Assembly: GCF_007004545.3 (NCBI RefSeq)
Contig: NZ_CP045503.2
Span: forward strand, 776,501-840,500
DNA: 64,000 nt
Reading direction: 5' to 3'
Source: Shewanella eurypsychrophilus
GTDB taxonomy: Bacteria > Pseudomonadota > Gammaproteobacteria > Enterobacterales > Shewanellaceae
Shown here: one piece after another, positions 39,745-49,597 of the stretch
How positions within the stretch are numbered: the first letter of the stretch is position 1
Layout of the letters: every line of letters starts with the position of its first letter
Notes under the pieces: model-generated
What the model saw: only the letters and a program-made list of their open reading frames with translations
Told to the model about the DNA's origin: nothing
Databases searched by the model: none
Translations under genes and position numbers: made by a program

Positions 39745-40908
39745 ATGACAACTTTAAAGAGTGCCAAGAACGACTTAGTTAGAGCTCCAGCGGCTAAGTT
39801 CTTAAGTGATAAAACAAAACAATTGACTGTAGAGGAGGCTAAGTGTTTTACAAAGGAAATTTTAATCAATGAGCGTAGTACTAAATTGAACCTGATGTTG
39901 ATGATGCATAAACGTGGTTTTGCAGTGCTGGGATATAAAGACTTCAAGTCCTATGTGACAAAAGAACTGCCGATGACATATGACGCAGTTATAAAGCAGA
40001 TGGTCGCAGCAGAAGTGGCAGCGGAACTTTTTGGATTAGAATATGTTGGTTTTTACAGTGATTCTGCTATGCGTACATTACGAGCTTTAGGTTTTAAAAA
40101 TCAGATTCGCATCGTATGTCACCTTAAGAAAAAGCTTAATAAAAAAATTGATGAAAATTTCACTCAGATTGAATTGACAAAAAAAGCTATTGAAGTTGCT
40201 TTAGTTGAGTTAAGTGGAGGGGAAAAGAATCTAATAAAGCAGTTAAACAGTAAGTTACCCGCTGAGGATTCAGAACCTAACTATCATGAGTTTCCTTATG
40301 ATAATTTGGCAATTTTCGAGCCATATGTAGAAGAGGAATATATTCAGTTACACGGCTTCAGTCGTTGGGATGAACGTAGTTTACCTCTTTTGAAGAGGGA
40401 TGAACTATTGGAGCATGAAGAAAAATATTTAGACGATATTTTACAAGTAAAGTGGTCTTTATCAGACATGTTGAACCATGTTCAAAGCTATCACCCTCTA
40501 AAATTTGATGAAATGAAACATAAATGTATGCAAGGGCATCATATGGCTTCTGACTTCTTGGTCTCTATTTATTTTCCAGATATTCCAGATATTCCAGATA
40601 TTCCAGATGGCGAAGAAGACTGCTCACTGGATGACATCTTAGGAGGTGATTTTTTCTCGGATGCAGGAGATAAAAAAGTAAAACGAGAGTATGGCGAGAT
40701 GCGCAAGAAAATTAAAAAATCTCTAATTCATAAAATTTATAACATTTTTCAGAGGAAAAACCCTAAAGCAGCTGTATTAATGGCTATTGCTGATGAATTA
40801 GATTTGGAAGAACTGAATGATGCACAGGCGTATCTTTCACTTTTGTATGATGATCGCTTGGAGGGTTCTGACGATGATGACGGCTTTGACTTACAAGGTG
40901 ACGAGTAA
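39745..40908 (+). CDS. Putative DNA-binding/partition-like protein with a 9-bp repeat
   Basis: 387 residues. The N-terminal 130 residues (HKRGFAVLGYKDFKSYVTKE, then TYDAVIKQMVAAEVAAELFG) resemble the helix-turn-helix part of plasmid and island replication or partition proteins. A PDIPDIPDIPDG stretch near 277 comes from four 9-bp repeats. The C-terminus is very acidic (EGSDDDDGFD). AGGTGA precedes the ATG. It is 142 bases upstream of the Rep-helicase gene on the same strand, so a joint replication or maintenance role is likely. Function inferred. Confidence 0.6.
   Translation: MTTLKSAKNDLVRAPAAKFLSDKTKQLTVEEAKCFTKEILINERSTKLNLMLMMHKRGFAVLGYKDFKSYVTKELPMTYDAVIKQMVAAEVAAELFGLEYVGFYSDSAMRTLRALGFKNQIRIVCHLKKKLNKKIDENFTQIELTKKAIEVALVELSGGEKNLIKQLNSKLPAEDSEPNYHEFPYDNLAIFEPYVEEEYIQLHGFSRWDERSLPLLKRDELLEHEEKYLDDILQVKWSLSDMLNHVQSYHPLKFDEMKHKCMQGHHMASDFLVSIYFPDIPDIPDIPDGEEDCSLDDILGGDFFSDAGDKKVKREYGEMRKKIKKSLIHKIYNIFQRKNPKAAVLMAIADELDLEELNDAQAYLSLLYDDRLEGSDDDDGFDLQGDE
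40574..40609 (+). repeat. Four tandem copies of a 9-bp unit inside a gene
   Basis: TTCCAGATA is repeated four times in frame, giving PDI repeats. The copy number could change by slippage without breaking the frame. Confidence 0.95.
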
Positions 40909-41050
40909 GTAAAGCACTTTGCTTTCCAGCTGCGAGCTCGCAGCTGGAAAGCGGATACCATCCATAAGCATGATTGGCTTACTTATCAGTTGGTTAGCAG
41001 GTAGCAAGCTTAAATGTCAGATCAATATTCAACTATGTAGGTACTAAAGA

Positions 41051-43822
41051 ATGAGTAACTCTAAGCGATATAAGAGCAATTCTATTACATCTATTAGCAA
41101 TTCCAATAAAGGTAAGTTTTTTAAAAATATACTACCTAGTAAAATTTTTAGCATAGCTAAAAACAAGTTTTCACTAGTTCGACCAGAACTTAATAAACAA
41201 ATAGCGGAGCTAACTAATCCTAAGGCACTGAGGTACACAGCGGAAATAAGTAAAATTATAGCTGTGTTAAGAGTGAAGGATTTGCTTCAGTACCAGCAAA
41301 AACTGATTACTTATCACATGAAAAATGTGAGTGCAGATACTGTTGATATAGACCATATCCGTATAGGCTTGACTCTTACATTAACTGACATGAAGAAGCT
41401 ACTAGATGGTGATAATGGTTTAGGGCGAGTTAAAACAGGTGGTAGAAAAGACAGGTTAACAGTAAAGAGAATTAACGTTGGTAATGTTAACCAAGGCTTT
41501 AAAAAAGGAGATGTTCGTCCATTTTTTACTGCTAGGTTTGAAATGTTTACCGATAAAGATGACTATCGCAATATTAATGTCTTTTTAGCTGAGCCTCAGC
41601 ATGAGCGCAATAAAGGGCGAGATTTAGTCTATAACTGTGAAGTTGAGTTTATTCCTACTCGTCTAAGCCTGCCCATCATTTCTTTTATCTTATATCAATT
41701 TCAATCGGTGTTAGGTCCTCGCCGCTATAAACAGCTATTCGATAAGGCTCTACTGCTAGAGTTGCATACTGGCTATACAATGTATGGTGTATCTCAGCTA
41801 TTCGCTTTTATGACCACGAGTGATAACAATGTTAAGAAGGGCTTGTGTTACCCCTTTAATAAGCGGCAGGCAGTTGAAACTACTTATGTAGGTGATAGGG
41901 ACAGTCATCATCTGATTGGATATGACAAAACGCTCAAAGAGATCAAGAAATTTGTAGAGCGTTCCATTAAGGGGTTGGCGGGCTCATTTGAGCGTGTTGC
42001 TGGCATGTTAGGTGGCGTTGATAAGTGGCTACCTTCGCAAGTGTGCAGTTTCCGTCTTGAGTCGCGTCAAAAGTATAGTAAAGATCCGATTGCATTAAGT
42101 ATTATGCCGTCAGTTAAATCCTTACTTGGTAAGGTTCGATTATTGAAACCCAAGTACCTTGAGCATCTTCCAGATGAGCAACTAAGCTTGTTAATTAAAG
42201 ATAAGTCAATGCAGCCATTATCGGCTAAATGGCGCTCTCTGTTTATTAAGAGTAAACTCAAAAAAATCTATCTAGCTTTTGATACCGATCTACTTAATGC
42301 AGCAATTAATAAACGGTTACAAGCGTTGTTAGGAGCCATTTTAAGTCCTCAGAAAACTCTAGATGTAAAACCTAAGGAAAACTATAAGCAAGCAGTCAAT
42401 AATGCTCGTAAGATATTGGGTCCTATTATTGATAAGCAGCTACATGACAGTGATCCGATCAAAAAAATCATAACTTCTAAGAGTCGAGCTATTTATGTTG
42501 AAGGCTGCCCTGGAGCGGGTAAAACACGGCTTATTATAGAGCGTATTAGACATCTTCGTGAGCAAAATATTAAGCCCAGTGCTATCTGCGTATTAGCCTT
42601 TACTAATAAATCTGCTAAAGAGTTTTCATCTCGGCTCAAAGAAGAAAAGCTATTTTCAGTTGGTATGGTTGTTGGTACGTTCAGTAGTTGGTGCAATAGC
42701 CTTCTAGATGAAAGTAATAAACTAAAGGTGCTTACTCCGGATAGTGCTTTCAATGTTATTAAGTCCCTTATCGATAAGCGAAGTCAAATTGTTAAAAAGC
42801 ATGATGAGTTCGAGATTGCTAAATGTTGTATTTCAATATTTAGTCATATGGCAAATTTTGATACTCCAAGTATTGTGCGGACTATTGAGAAAGTTGCTCC
42901 TGACTTTCTTGAGTTTCAACTTGAGGTTACCGAGATATATGAGGCTTACAATAAGTATAAAAAAGATAAGTATCGTGATTTCAATGATATGTTCGTACAA
43001 ATGAAACGAAGCTTGAATGATGTAGACTTTCTGGAAAAACTTGCTAAGCGATATAAGTATTTGGTTATTGACGAGATTCAAGATACTAATGGCATCCAGT
43101 GGCATATCATTACTACTTTATATAACAATAACGTGCGGTTATTTTGCGTAGGGGATCCTGCTCAATCTATATATGGTTTCCGTGGTGCTGTTCGCTATAT
43201 GACAGCCAAATTTGAGAAGCAATTTGAGGGTGGGGTAAGGTTCCAGCTCACACGTAACTATAGATCGACTAAGCCCCTCGTTAAGCTAACAAATGATCTT
43301 AGGTTTAAAATCGATACAAACTCTATTGGCTCAGTAAGCGTATTAAAAGAAAGCAAGAAAAGTAGTGAACTCGCAAAGATAAAGTTCTGCGATACTTTAA
43401 AAAAGGCTACTACATGGCTAATCAAGGATTTAGAAATTAATCACAACAGCTATGCCTGTCAGCTTATTTTGTGCCGTTACAACAAGCAGGTAAAAAGCAT
43501 CGAAAAAGCATTGGCAGTAGTGGGGAGTGATTTTGCTGAGAGACTGTCGTTGCAGGTAATGACTTTCCATAAAGCGAAAGGCTTACAGGCTGAACATTGC
43601 TATGTAATCGATCCCTTATTTAGTGTGAGCCAGCTTTCGACATATAAAGAAGAGTTATGTAATACCTATGTTGCTTTTACCCGTGCAGAAAAGGCATTGA
43701 CGATACTTGCCTGTGAAACTGGCACTACAGTTTATGGTTTAGGCTCTAAATCGGCAGGGAGGAAAAAAGCGAAGAGTATCTTCCTTGATATGCCTGAACA
43801 ATGGGTTGAGATTATAGGGTGA
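41051..43822 (+). CDS. Rep_trans-like domain fused to an SF1 (UvrD/Rep) helicase
   Basis: 923 residues. The C-terminal half is an SF1A helicase in full order: Walker A EGCPGAGKTRLI near 485, CVLAFTNKSAKEF, Walker B VIDEIQDTNG near 675, GDPAQSIYGFRGA near 699, LTRNYRSTKPL, TFHKAKGLQAEH and VAFTRAEKAL. The first ~460 residues hold TTYVGDRDSHHLIGYDK near 277 and SFRLESRQKY near 334, the pattern of Rep_trans-type plasmid replication initiators. A fused initiator and helicase would suit rolling-circle replication of the island. The ribosome site is weak. Helicase certain; Rep part probable. Confidence 0.8.
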   Translation: MSNSKRYKSNSITSISNSNKGKFFKNILPSKIFSIAKNKFSLVRPELNKQIAELTNPKALRYTAEISKIIAVLRVKDLLQYQQKLITYHMKNVSADTVDIDHIRIGLTLTLTDMKKLLDGDNGLGRVKTGGRKDRLTVKRINVGNVNQGFKKGDVRPFFTARFEMFTDKDDYRNINVFLAEPQHERNKGRDLVYNCEVEFIPTRLSLPIISFILYQFQSVLGPRRYKQLFDKALLLELHTGYTMYGVSQLFAFMTTSDNNVKKGLCYPFNKRQAVETTYVGDRDSHHLIGYDKTLKEIKKFVERSIKGLAGSFERVAGMLGGVDKWLPSQVCSFRLESRQKYSKDPIALSIMPSVKSLLGKVRLLKPKYLEHLPDEQLSLLIKDKSMQPLSAKWRSLFIKSKLKKIYLAFDTDLLNAAINKRLQALLGAILSPQKTLDVKPKENYKQAVNNARKILGPIIDKQLHDSDPIKKIITSKSRAIYVEGCPGAGKTRLIIERIRHLREQNIKPSAICVLAFTNKSAKEFSSRLKEEKLFSVGMVVGTFSSWCNSLLDESNKLKVLTPDSAFNVIKSLIDKRSQIVKKHDEFEIAKCCISIFSHMANFDTPSIVRTIEKVAPDFLEFQLEVTEIYEAYNKYKKDKYRDFNDMFVQMKRSLNDVDFLEKLAKRYKYLVIDEIQDTNGIQWHIITTLYNNNVRLFCVGDPAQSIYGFRGAVRYMTAKFEKQFEGGVRFQLTRNYRSTKPLVKLTNDLRFKIDTNSIGSVSVLKESKKSSELAKIKFCDTLKKATTWLIKDLEINHNSYACQLILCRYNKQVKSIEKALAVVGSDFAERLSLQVMTFHKAKGLQAEHCYVIDPLFSVSQLSTYKEELCNTYVAFTRAEKALTILACETGTTVYGLGSKSAGRKKAKSIFLDMPEQWVEIIG

Positions 43823-43886
43823 TTTAATCAACGGATAAAGGCATTTAGGTGTTAAGGGGCCTAAAAGTTTTAGCCAGTAAATGATT

Positions 43887-44639
43887 TTAGTCACTAAGGT
43901 TTTGACATCGATTCTGAACTACTAGATTACTATTTTTCTGGATAGCGGCAATTCTTTTGGCTCGCGTACACTCCCACTTTGAAATGGGGAATTGCTGGTC
44001 CCATGCGGTCATTAATTGCTTCTGTTGTTTGCTCATAGCATATCTAGGGTAAGTGCTATCCATATAAAGATAAGTACGAGCAATTCGGCCTCTAGCTGCT
44101 ACAGGAGGCTCAGCTTTTCTATTGTCTATCTTCATCTCGCAGCTTCCAAAGCTCGAAGCTGTACTCGGTAACATCGTAAAGTTGTAATTGCTGCGTAAAG
44201 CATTAACGGCCCCGATAGCTGGGTAAAGGTTATACATATCAGCTTGCATGTATCGATACTCAGTATTTACTTTTTCAGCACACCGTCGTCCTTTGAATGA
44301 CTTCCCTTTGCTATCGACACAGCTTGAGTGTCCACCACGCCATTCTTTAAATGCTCTGCCGAAGTTTTCTGCAGGAACAACATGCTCCCACTCTACTTTC
44401 TTAGAGCGCTTTATATACTTAGAGGTTTCAAATCCAGAAGGAGGGATTACTTCTTTTTTCTCTGTAAACTCAGCTCCGCAGTAAATGGTCTCTCGGTGAT
44501 TTTGATAAACACTACGCTCAAGCGACTTCTTTGCCTTATTGAATGATTGGTTTGTGGTATTTGGTTCGTTACTGTTTGCCGTGGCCTGAGTGGTAAGAAG
44601 GATAGAGAGTAATATAGCTGATAGGTAGTTAAGGCTCAT
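43887..44639 (-). CDS. endA: Endonuclease I family secreted DNase
   Basis: 250 residues with a signal peptide (LSAILLSILLTTQATA). The EndA/Dns family marks are the YCGAEF segment, VEWEHVVPAENFG with the catalytic His, ADMYNLYPAIGAVNALRSNYNF, and paired cysteines. It cuts DNA in the periplasm or outside the cell. Placed in the island between the helicase and a YbjQ-type gene; relatives occur on plasmids and phages as well as chromosomes. It could degrade incoming DNA, but that is inference. Confidence 0.9.
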   Translation of the reverse strand: MSLNYLSAILLSILLTTQATANSNEPNTTNQSFNKAKKSLERSVYQNHRETIYCGAEFTEKKEVIPPSGFETSKYIKRSKKVEWEHVVPAENFGRAFKEWRGGHSSCVDSKGKSFKGRRCAEKVNTEYRYMQADMYNLYPAIGAVNALRSNYNFTMLPSTASSFGSCEMKIDNRKAEPPVAARGRIARTYLYMDSTYPRYAMSKQQKQLMTAWDQQFPISKWECTRAKRIAAIQKNSNLVVQNRCQNLSD

Positions 44640-44863
44640 GACGTTGTCTGCTGGGAAGTTATCTTTATATCATGACTTCTTTTCTGTGCTACCTCAACAA
44701 AGTGTTTAGCCGAGCACACTGATATAAGGTCCATGCGGTCGGTTGTTCTTAGTCTGAACTAGTATCAACTTATTACGGGTGGTAAGTTAATAAGTAACTT
44801 GTCTTTGTGATATGACTTTTAATAGTACAGTTTGAAATAGTGCCACTCAAAAAGGGGAAGAAA

Positions 44864-45691
44864 ATGACAAAGGAATGCATGAACTGTGGATATGTTACTG
44901 ACGATAAGCTTGAGAATACATCTAAGTGTGTAAACTGCGAGGTCTACTTTCATAAGTTTGAATCGAGAGCAAAAAAACTTGCTGATAAGCTTGGATTGAC
45001 GTTAGAAGAGTACTTCGTCAAAACGAAACCAGAAAGGGAGGCAAAGAAACAAGAGTTACTATTAAAAAAAATAAGAGATGAAGAATTTGTGCAGTTAACT
45101 AAAGAAGAAGATAAAAAGAATGAGGCGTTAAAACGTATACAGCGTTCTGATGCCTCTCTTGATTTATCAGGTGAAGAAGTCAATGAGCTAATTAATTCAG
45201 TTTTGGTTACTACAACGGACTCAATCCCTAATTATGTTACTCAAGGTACAGTGGGAATAGCCTCAGCAGAATCTTGTTTTGATAAAGCAACGCTGAGTGA
45301 CTTTTTTATAGCAAAAAACAACTCGACTAAGTGTCTAAATCCAGATGTTAAGAGATTGCTGGCATGTTCAAGAAGTGAAGCTCTGAATGAACTAAAGCTT
45401 GAGGCTATACGACTTAAAGGCAATGCTGTTGTTGGTGTGAAAATTGAATATATAGAGCTAGAAAATGTCATGTTGGTTGTAGCGACGGGGACTGCTATAT
45501 CTGTTGAAAAAAGTGATAATGCCTCAAGTGGCAATCATACATTGCGAGATGGGTATATCCCCGGTGGTGTACATGGGAGTCTTGATGCTATCGGTCGAAT
45601 AGCTGATTTAGCATATCTTTCAGAAGTGTTAGATCAAGAGTCTGATGGGGGAGCTCCTGAAAGTCTAAGCAGCTCACTTTCAGACTTATAA
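44864..45691 (+). CDS. Zinc-ribbon plus YbjQ-like domain protein
   Basis: 275 residues. The N-terminus has CMNCGY and CVNCEVYF about 18 apart, a zinc ribbon, followed by a charged coiled-coil stretch (60-100). From VTTTDSIPNYVTQGTVGIASAES onward the sequence fits the YbjQ (UPF0145/DUF74) fold, with EAIRLKGNAVVGVKIEYIEL and VVATGTAISVE. YbjQ proteins form pentamers of unknown role. The start at 44864 has GGGGAAG upstream; an earlier in-frame codon is less likely. Confidence 0.75.
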   Translation: MTKECMNCGYVTDDKLENTSKCVNCEVYFHKFESRAKKLADKLGLTLEEYFVKTKPEREAKKQELLLKKIRDEEFVQLTKEEDKKNEALKRIQRSDASLDLSGEEVNELINSVLVTTTDSIPNYVTQGTVGIASAESCFDKATLSDFFIAKNNSTKCLNPDVKRLLACSRSEALNELKLEAIRLKGNAVVGVKIEYIELENVMLVVATGTAISVEKSDNASSGNHTLRDGYIPGGVHGSLDAIGRIADLAYLSEVLDQESDGGAPESLSSSLSDL

Positions 45692-46171
45692 ACTTATCTA
45701 ACCTAATGGTGTAAGGACTGTGGATAGGGAAGAAATTCGAATTTCTACCCTATAACCTTAGCGTGACTATATGTTTTTCTTAGCGATATAGAGCTAACGG
45801 CTCAAGTTCAAGTATTTAATAATGTTTGAGCATTGCAGCATAGTAAACAGACTTAACGGTAACGACAATTATCATGGTATTGGCGTAACTCGTTTATGAC
45901 CCATTGTGAGTTACAGGCGATAAGGAGCACATAACAGTGCAAGTAGTGGTCTACTTTTGTGAGCGATAAGTGATGGTTACTGATTACGTTAGATAAGACA
46001 ATAATATTTATGCTCACTTTCAATTTGTTGCGCTCGTTTATTCAGCATGACTCTGGTAGAGTGCTTACTAATCAATAGCTTTGCTATAGCAAGGCTTAAA
46101 CCATAGGTTTGTTAAATGTGCATGTGCGCTTTGCCAAATATATGCGCATGCTCATTATACTAAGACATTAA
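45692..46171. other. Gene-free stretch
   Basis: About 480 bases with no gene I can support. A 7-bp inverted repeat GTAACTC/GAGTTAC (45886-45917) and an imperfect hairpin near 46120-46151 are present. These recalled integron attC sites, but the core motifs are missing. Confidence 0.45.
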
Positions 46172-46186
46172 GTGACTGGATTAAGT

Positions 46187-46735
46187 ATGAATCGATGCAG
46201 ATGCAAATACTGTGGTTGTTTTTTGGAATCTGAAAAAACTGTCGAAACTCATTATCAAAAATGTCAGCGATTTGCCTGTAGTAGAAAACCATCATTTATA
46301 GAATTGCTTCCAAAAACAGTGAGGCAAACCCGTGCATCTATAGTCGGAACTTATGAATGGGCTATAAATAGTCGCAGTCCCCAAAAGTCTAAGAAGCTGT
46401 ATTTGAAACTTAAGAAAACTTTAACTCGAACTGCGTTAGAAAAAGAAGTTAGGCGCTTGGAATCAGAAATTGTGTTAAATGAAGCCGTTAAGGAAATTCA
46501 GCTCAATCGTCAGATTTTGGTTTCTAAGTTACTTCAAGAGTTAATGCTTGAGACTAAGCGGCTGAAAAAACAAGTAAGACTTGAGCAACAAAAGGCCATA
46601 GCTAGTAAAGAGCAAAGGGTTTACAAACGCTCTTTGAAAGAACCTGTGCAGGGCCAAGCTCTACTTGAAAAATTTAACAAGTATAATGGGCACGTTGTAT
46701 CAGGCGGTGCGTACGGTCAGGGAAAACGGTCATAA
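46187..46735 (+). CDS. Hypothetical zinc-finger, coiled-coil protein
   Basis: 182 residues, strongly basic. The start NRCRCKYCGCFL...THYQKCQRF gives a Cys/His cluster like a C2H2 finger. Residues 70-145 are a long charged helix (LEKEVRRLESEIVLNEAVK) likely to form a coiled coil. Possibly DNA- or RNA-binding. The ATG at 46187 is chosen so the finger begins at once; a codon five residues earlier is possible. Family not recognised. Confidence 0.55.
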   Translation: MNRCRCKYCGCFLESEKTVETHYQKCQRFACSRKPSFIELLPKTVRQTRASIVGTYEWAINSRSPQKSKKLYLKLKKTLTRTALEKEVRRLESEIVLNEAVKEIQLNRQILVSKLLQELMLETKRLKKQVRLEQQKAIASKEQRVYKRSLKEPVQGQALLEKFNKYNGHVVSGGAYGQGKRS

Positions 46736-46759
46736 TTTACATAACTATCGCATCAAATC

Positions 46760-46779
46760 GCGCCCAGAAAAGCGGGCGC
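46760..46779 (+). terminator. Hairpin after the zinc-finger gene
   Basis: GCGCCC pairs with GGGCGC across 8 bases, 25 bases past the stop codon. No T-run follows, so termination is uncertain. Confidence 0.4.
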
Positions 46780-46958
46780 TGGGACATCAAATCTCCATTT
46801 ATGATGGTTACAGTAACAGTTAAGCTAGTAAGCTAGGGCCGACGCGGACATTTCTGGAGCAGTCAGTGGCAGTGTAATGAATATTTTTAGTTAGGTATTT
46901 TCTCGATAGTTGCATGCGGCGCATAAATACTAAGACGTTATATGAAAAGGAGTAGGAA

Positions 46959-47447
46959 ATGAGGTACGGAGTGTTATTTATATTGTCTTTTCTTCATTTT
47001 GGGAGTGTCGCGAAAGACTCTATTGCTGATGAAATCTGTAATGCTTATGAAAATAAACAAGACAAAGAAAAGTGTTTCAATGAATTACTAGAAGAAGAAC
47101 CAAAAAAACAACCAAGCATTAAATCATCGGCCTTAGAAGTTAAAAGTAGTAACTCAATATCAAATGCACAGCTTGAGTATGTACTTGATATTATGCAAAA
47201 AGCGTTTGTCGGTACAAATAGCAAAACACTTATAAAATATCGATTAGAGAAAACTATGAGACTCTACAGAACGCCAATTACACTAGATAATTATAATAGC
47301 TGTGCAAGTTCACTTGTTGCAATGAGGAAACATAGTGGTCACAGTGAGATGGATATTCTTAAATATATGATTGAAATGCATAGTCCAAATATAAATTTTG
47401 ACTTTCCTACGGGTGTTGCTTTTGCTTCAACGCTAATAGGGGGGTGA
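46959..47447 (+). CDS. Hypothetical exported protein
   Basis: 162 residues with a signal peptide (YGVLFILSFLHFGSVA) and AAAAGGAG before the ATG. The mature part begins with EICNAYENKQDKEKCFNELL (two Cys, likely bridged). A C-terminal region from ISNAQLEYVLDIMQKAF onward appears helical. No family recognised. Confidence 0.6.
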   Translation: MRYGVLFILSFLHFGSVAKDSIADEICNAYENKQDKEKCFNELLEEEPKKQPSIKSSALEVKSSNSISNAQLEYVLDIMQKAFVGTNSKTLIKYRLEKTMRLYRTPITLDNYNSCASSLVAMRKHSGHSEMDILKYMIEMHSPNINFDFPTGVAFASTLIGG

Positions 47448-47521
47448 AGTGGCATAGTTTTGACCACTCTTAGGTTCCATAATGTTTAAGTGAAATCACT
47501 AGCTCATTAATTGCTATATAC

Positions 47522-48394
47522 CTAATTATCTTTCCAGTTGAGAATGTCTTCATGGGTGTTTAAATTGAACTCTCGTACACCATGAATGCTACCAGCAGGA
47601 AGGGGGACTTTAGCATTAGGGTTTAGTACTAAGTAGTACTCTTTAGAGTTGAAAATATTTTCACTTGTATAAAGTATCGCGCTGATATGTGAGTTATCGG
47701 TGTCCAAAAAAAGATTGGTATTAATTGGACTACCCTTGGCGTTTATCATTTGCTCCCTTCTTTGATAAGAGGAAACTACTTCGCTACTTTCATCATTATA
47801 GATGAAAATAGCATCACCTATGGCATAAGCTAATTGAACCATTCTGGGGCATTGGCTATTTTCAATATGACCATCTGGAACATCGCCAGCATTAATGGCA
47901 ATTATGAGAATATCATTCAGGGTGACTATTCCTTCGTTTAGATATTTCTTGAATGCATCGTTTTTAGTTCTAAAAGCTGAAGTGAGTCTTAAGCTGATAG
48001 GATCTTCTTTAAGAGATTGAAGTTTATCGCTAGGTGGGAGCGCATTTACTTGATTATGTTGCTCGCCTCTTTTAGTGCAAATAGCTTCAATAAATACGTT
48101 TTTATTTTGGATAGTAGTGCAGATATCAGGCCCATCGTCTTTTGAGGATATAGTGAGTCCTTGCTCAAGTATTTTTTTTGTCAAGAGCATCTCCCAGCAC
48201 CCACCGCCGAAGTGTTTTTGTAGTTGGGATAGAAACTTACTATCTGCGTATGGTTTGAACTTCTCCCAAAGCCTTAAGCATTTCTCTCGTGCCATGGGGT
48301 AAGGTTGAGTATTAAGATCCCTTACATTCTTATAAGTGCAGTCTTCTGCCTTTACGGCTGGTTTAAAAAAATCGTCGATTGATGTGACAGGCAT
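47522..48394 (-). CDS. Putative PD-(D/E)XK-like nuclease
   Basis: 290 residues, soluble. CWEMLLTKKILEQGLTISSKD then GPDICTTIQNKNVFIEAICTK has the Glu, Asp and E-x spacing of restriction-endonuclease-like folds, with the last Lys replaced by a nearby position. The remainder, with QLAYAIGDAIFIYNDE and a C-terminal beta region, is not recognised. Start is the ATG at 48394 (AAGGGGG upstream) rather than an earlier codon. It could be a stand-alone defence nuclease; catalysis is not certain. Confidence 0.55.
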   Translation of the reverse strand: MPVTSIDDFFKPAVKAEDCTYKNVRDLNTQPYPMAREKCLRLWEKFKPYADSKFLSQLQKHFGGGCWEMLLTKKILEQGLTISSKDDGPDICTTIQNKNVFIEAICTKRGEQHNQVNALPPSDKLQSLKEDPISLRLTSAFRTKNDAFKKYLNEGIVTLNDILIIAINAGDVPDGHIENSQCPRMVQLAYAIGDAIFIYNDESSEVVSSYQRREQMINAKGSPINTNLFLDTDNSHISAILYTSENIFNSKEYYLVLNPNAKVPLPAGSIHGVREFNLNTHEDILNWKDN

Positions 48395-48644
48395 AATAAC
48401 CCCCTTATTGCTTTTGGATATATTAACCAATATCTAGAAGTCATCCATCGATACTTTGTCTTTGGCACAGTGACCTAATCTATTCAATAACGTGCTGACG
48501 ATGAAAATAAACCATGACTTCTAACTGCTGGGAAGCGCTTGGAGTCAATCTAACGGAAGTAACCTGAGGCTGTATGTGCTGGCTTACTAGAGCGATAGAA
48601 TAAGCATAAATGACTCCAGCTGTGTACAAGAGCCCTATCTAAGG

Positions 48645-49487
48645 CTACGTGTATCCAGATTCTAACTTCTCTAGATCCAAATTTAAGTCTTTATGGATAT
48701 ATTCTTTATGTTTTACTTTCCATACTTTGGAATCGTCAAGCTTTCTGGATAATACAACTTTTGCAAACAGGGTTTGATTAGCCTGAGGGTCAAGTGAGTC
48801 AAAATCCTTAACAATCACAATAAGCTCTCCCTTAGTTATCCCGGCCACATGAGAAAATCTTGCTCCACCAACGTCTATTTCACATTTTTTATCTGCAATA
48901 TAAAAGCCGCCAAAACCACTACATCTTGAGCAAATCTCGATTACACCCACACCGTAGCAACCACTTCCTCCATTGAAGCCAAAGTCGCATTGGTACACCA
49001 CTAAGTAAGTCGGCTCCTGATAATCATAAATCGAGTCTTTGTCAGATAACTCATTTTTTATTAAAGTAAAATCCCAGCAAGATCCCATTGATTCAGCATG
49101 CTTTATAGCCATGTTTAGGACTGCACTCTCTTCTGCTTTTGCGGCATTCATAGAGGGTTCATATGCAGTTACAGAAACATTTTTTAGGGGGTAACTATTA
49201 AACTCGGCACTATCTGACATTTTTCTTAGTTGCTTATATTCATCTGTAGCAAATAGGAATGAATGGTACTTTATCAATAAATTCTCACTAGTTGACTCAC
49301 GTTCTATCTGCTTTCGTACAGTTTCATAAAATTGGTCGATATCTTTTTCTTCAACAAAATCATGAGTATCTACCATGTACTTGCCAACGAAGTCTTTTAG
49401 ACTCCACCCTAATAAGCCAATGGTATGTTTTATAGATTTTTGAAGCTCTTTGACTCGAATCTTACGGTGATCTTCCAAAAAACTCAT
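48645..49487 (-). CDS. Hypothetical protein with N-terminal helical domain
   Basis: 280 residues. Residues 1-75 (HRKIRVKELQKSIKHTIGLL, then GWSLKDFVGKY...) are helical with a helix-turn-helix-like layout. The C-terminal half contains a Gly-rich GFNGGSGCYGVGVIEICSRC with several Cys. No family recognised. Purine-rich bases precede the ATG. It lies 250 bases upstream of the nuclease-like gene on the same strand. Confidence 0.55.
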   Translation of the reverse strand: MSFLEDHRKIRVKELQKSIKHTIGLLGWSLKDFVGKYMVDTHDFVEEKDIDQFYETVRKQIERESTSENLLIKYHSFLFATDEYKQLRKMSDSAEFNSYPLKNVSVTAYEPSMNAAKAEESAVLNMAIKHAESMGSCWDFTLIKNELSDKDSIYDYQEPTYLVVYQCDFGFNGGSGCYGVGVIEICSRCSGFGGFYIADKKCEIDVGGARFSHVAGITKGELIVIVKDFDSLDPQANQTLFAKVVLSRKLDDSKVWKVKHKEYIHKDLNLDLEKLESGYT

Positions 49488-49597
49488 ATATTCCTCCCTG
49501 ATGTTGGATCTTTGTCCCGAGTTGTCCCAAGTGACCTTGCTACTGTATGCGTGTCACCTACTGGGACAGTTACTTTACATCAAAATAGAGAGAAATT

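Noticed and set aside
45886..46958. Integron cassette array (attC sites) around the genes at 46187 and 46959
   Set aside because: Short inverted repeats and a GTTATATG before one gene recall attC, but GTTRRRY cores and paired R/L boxes are missing and there is no integron integrase.
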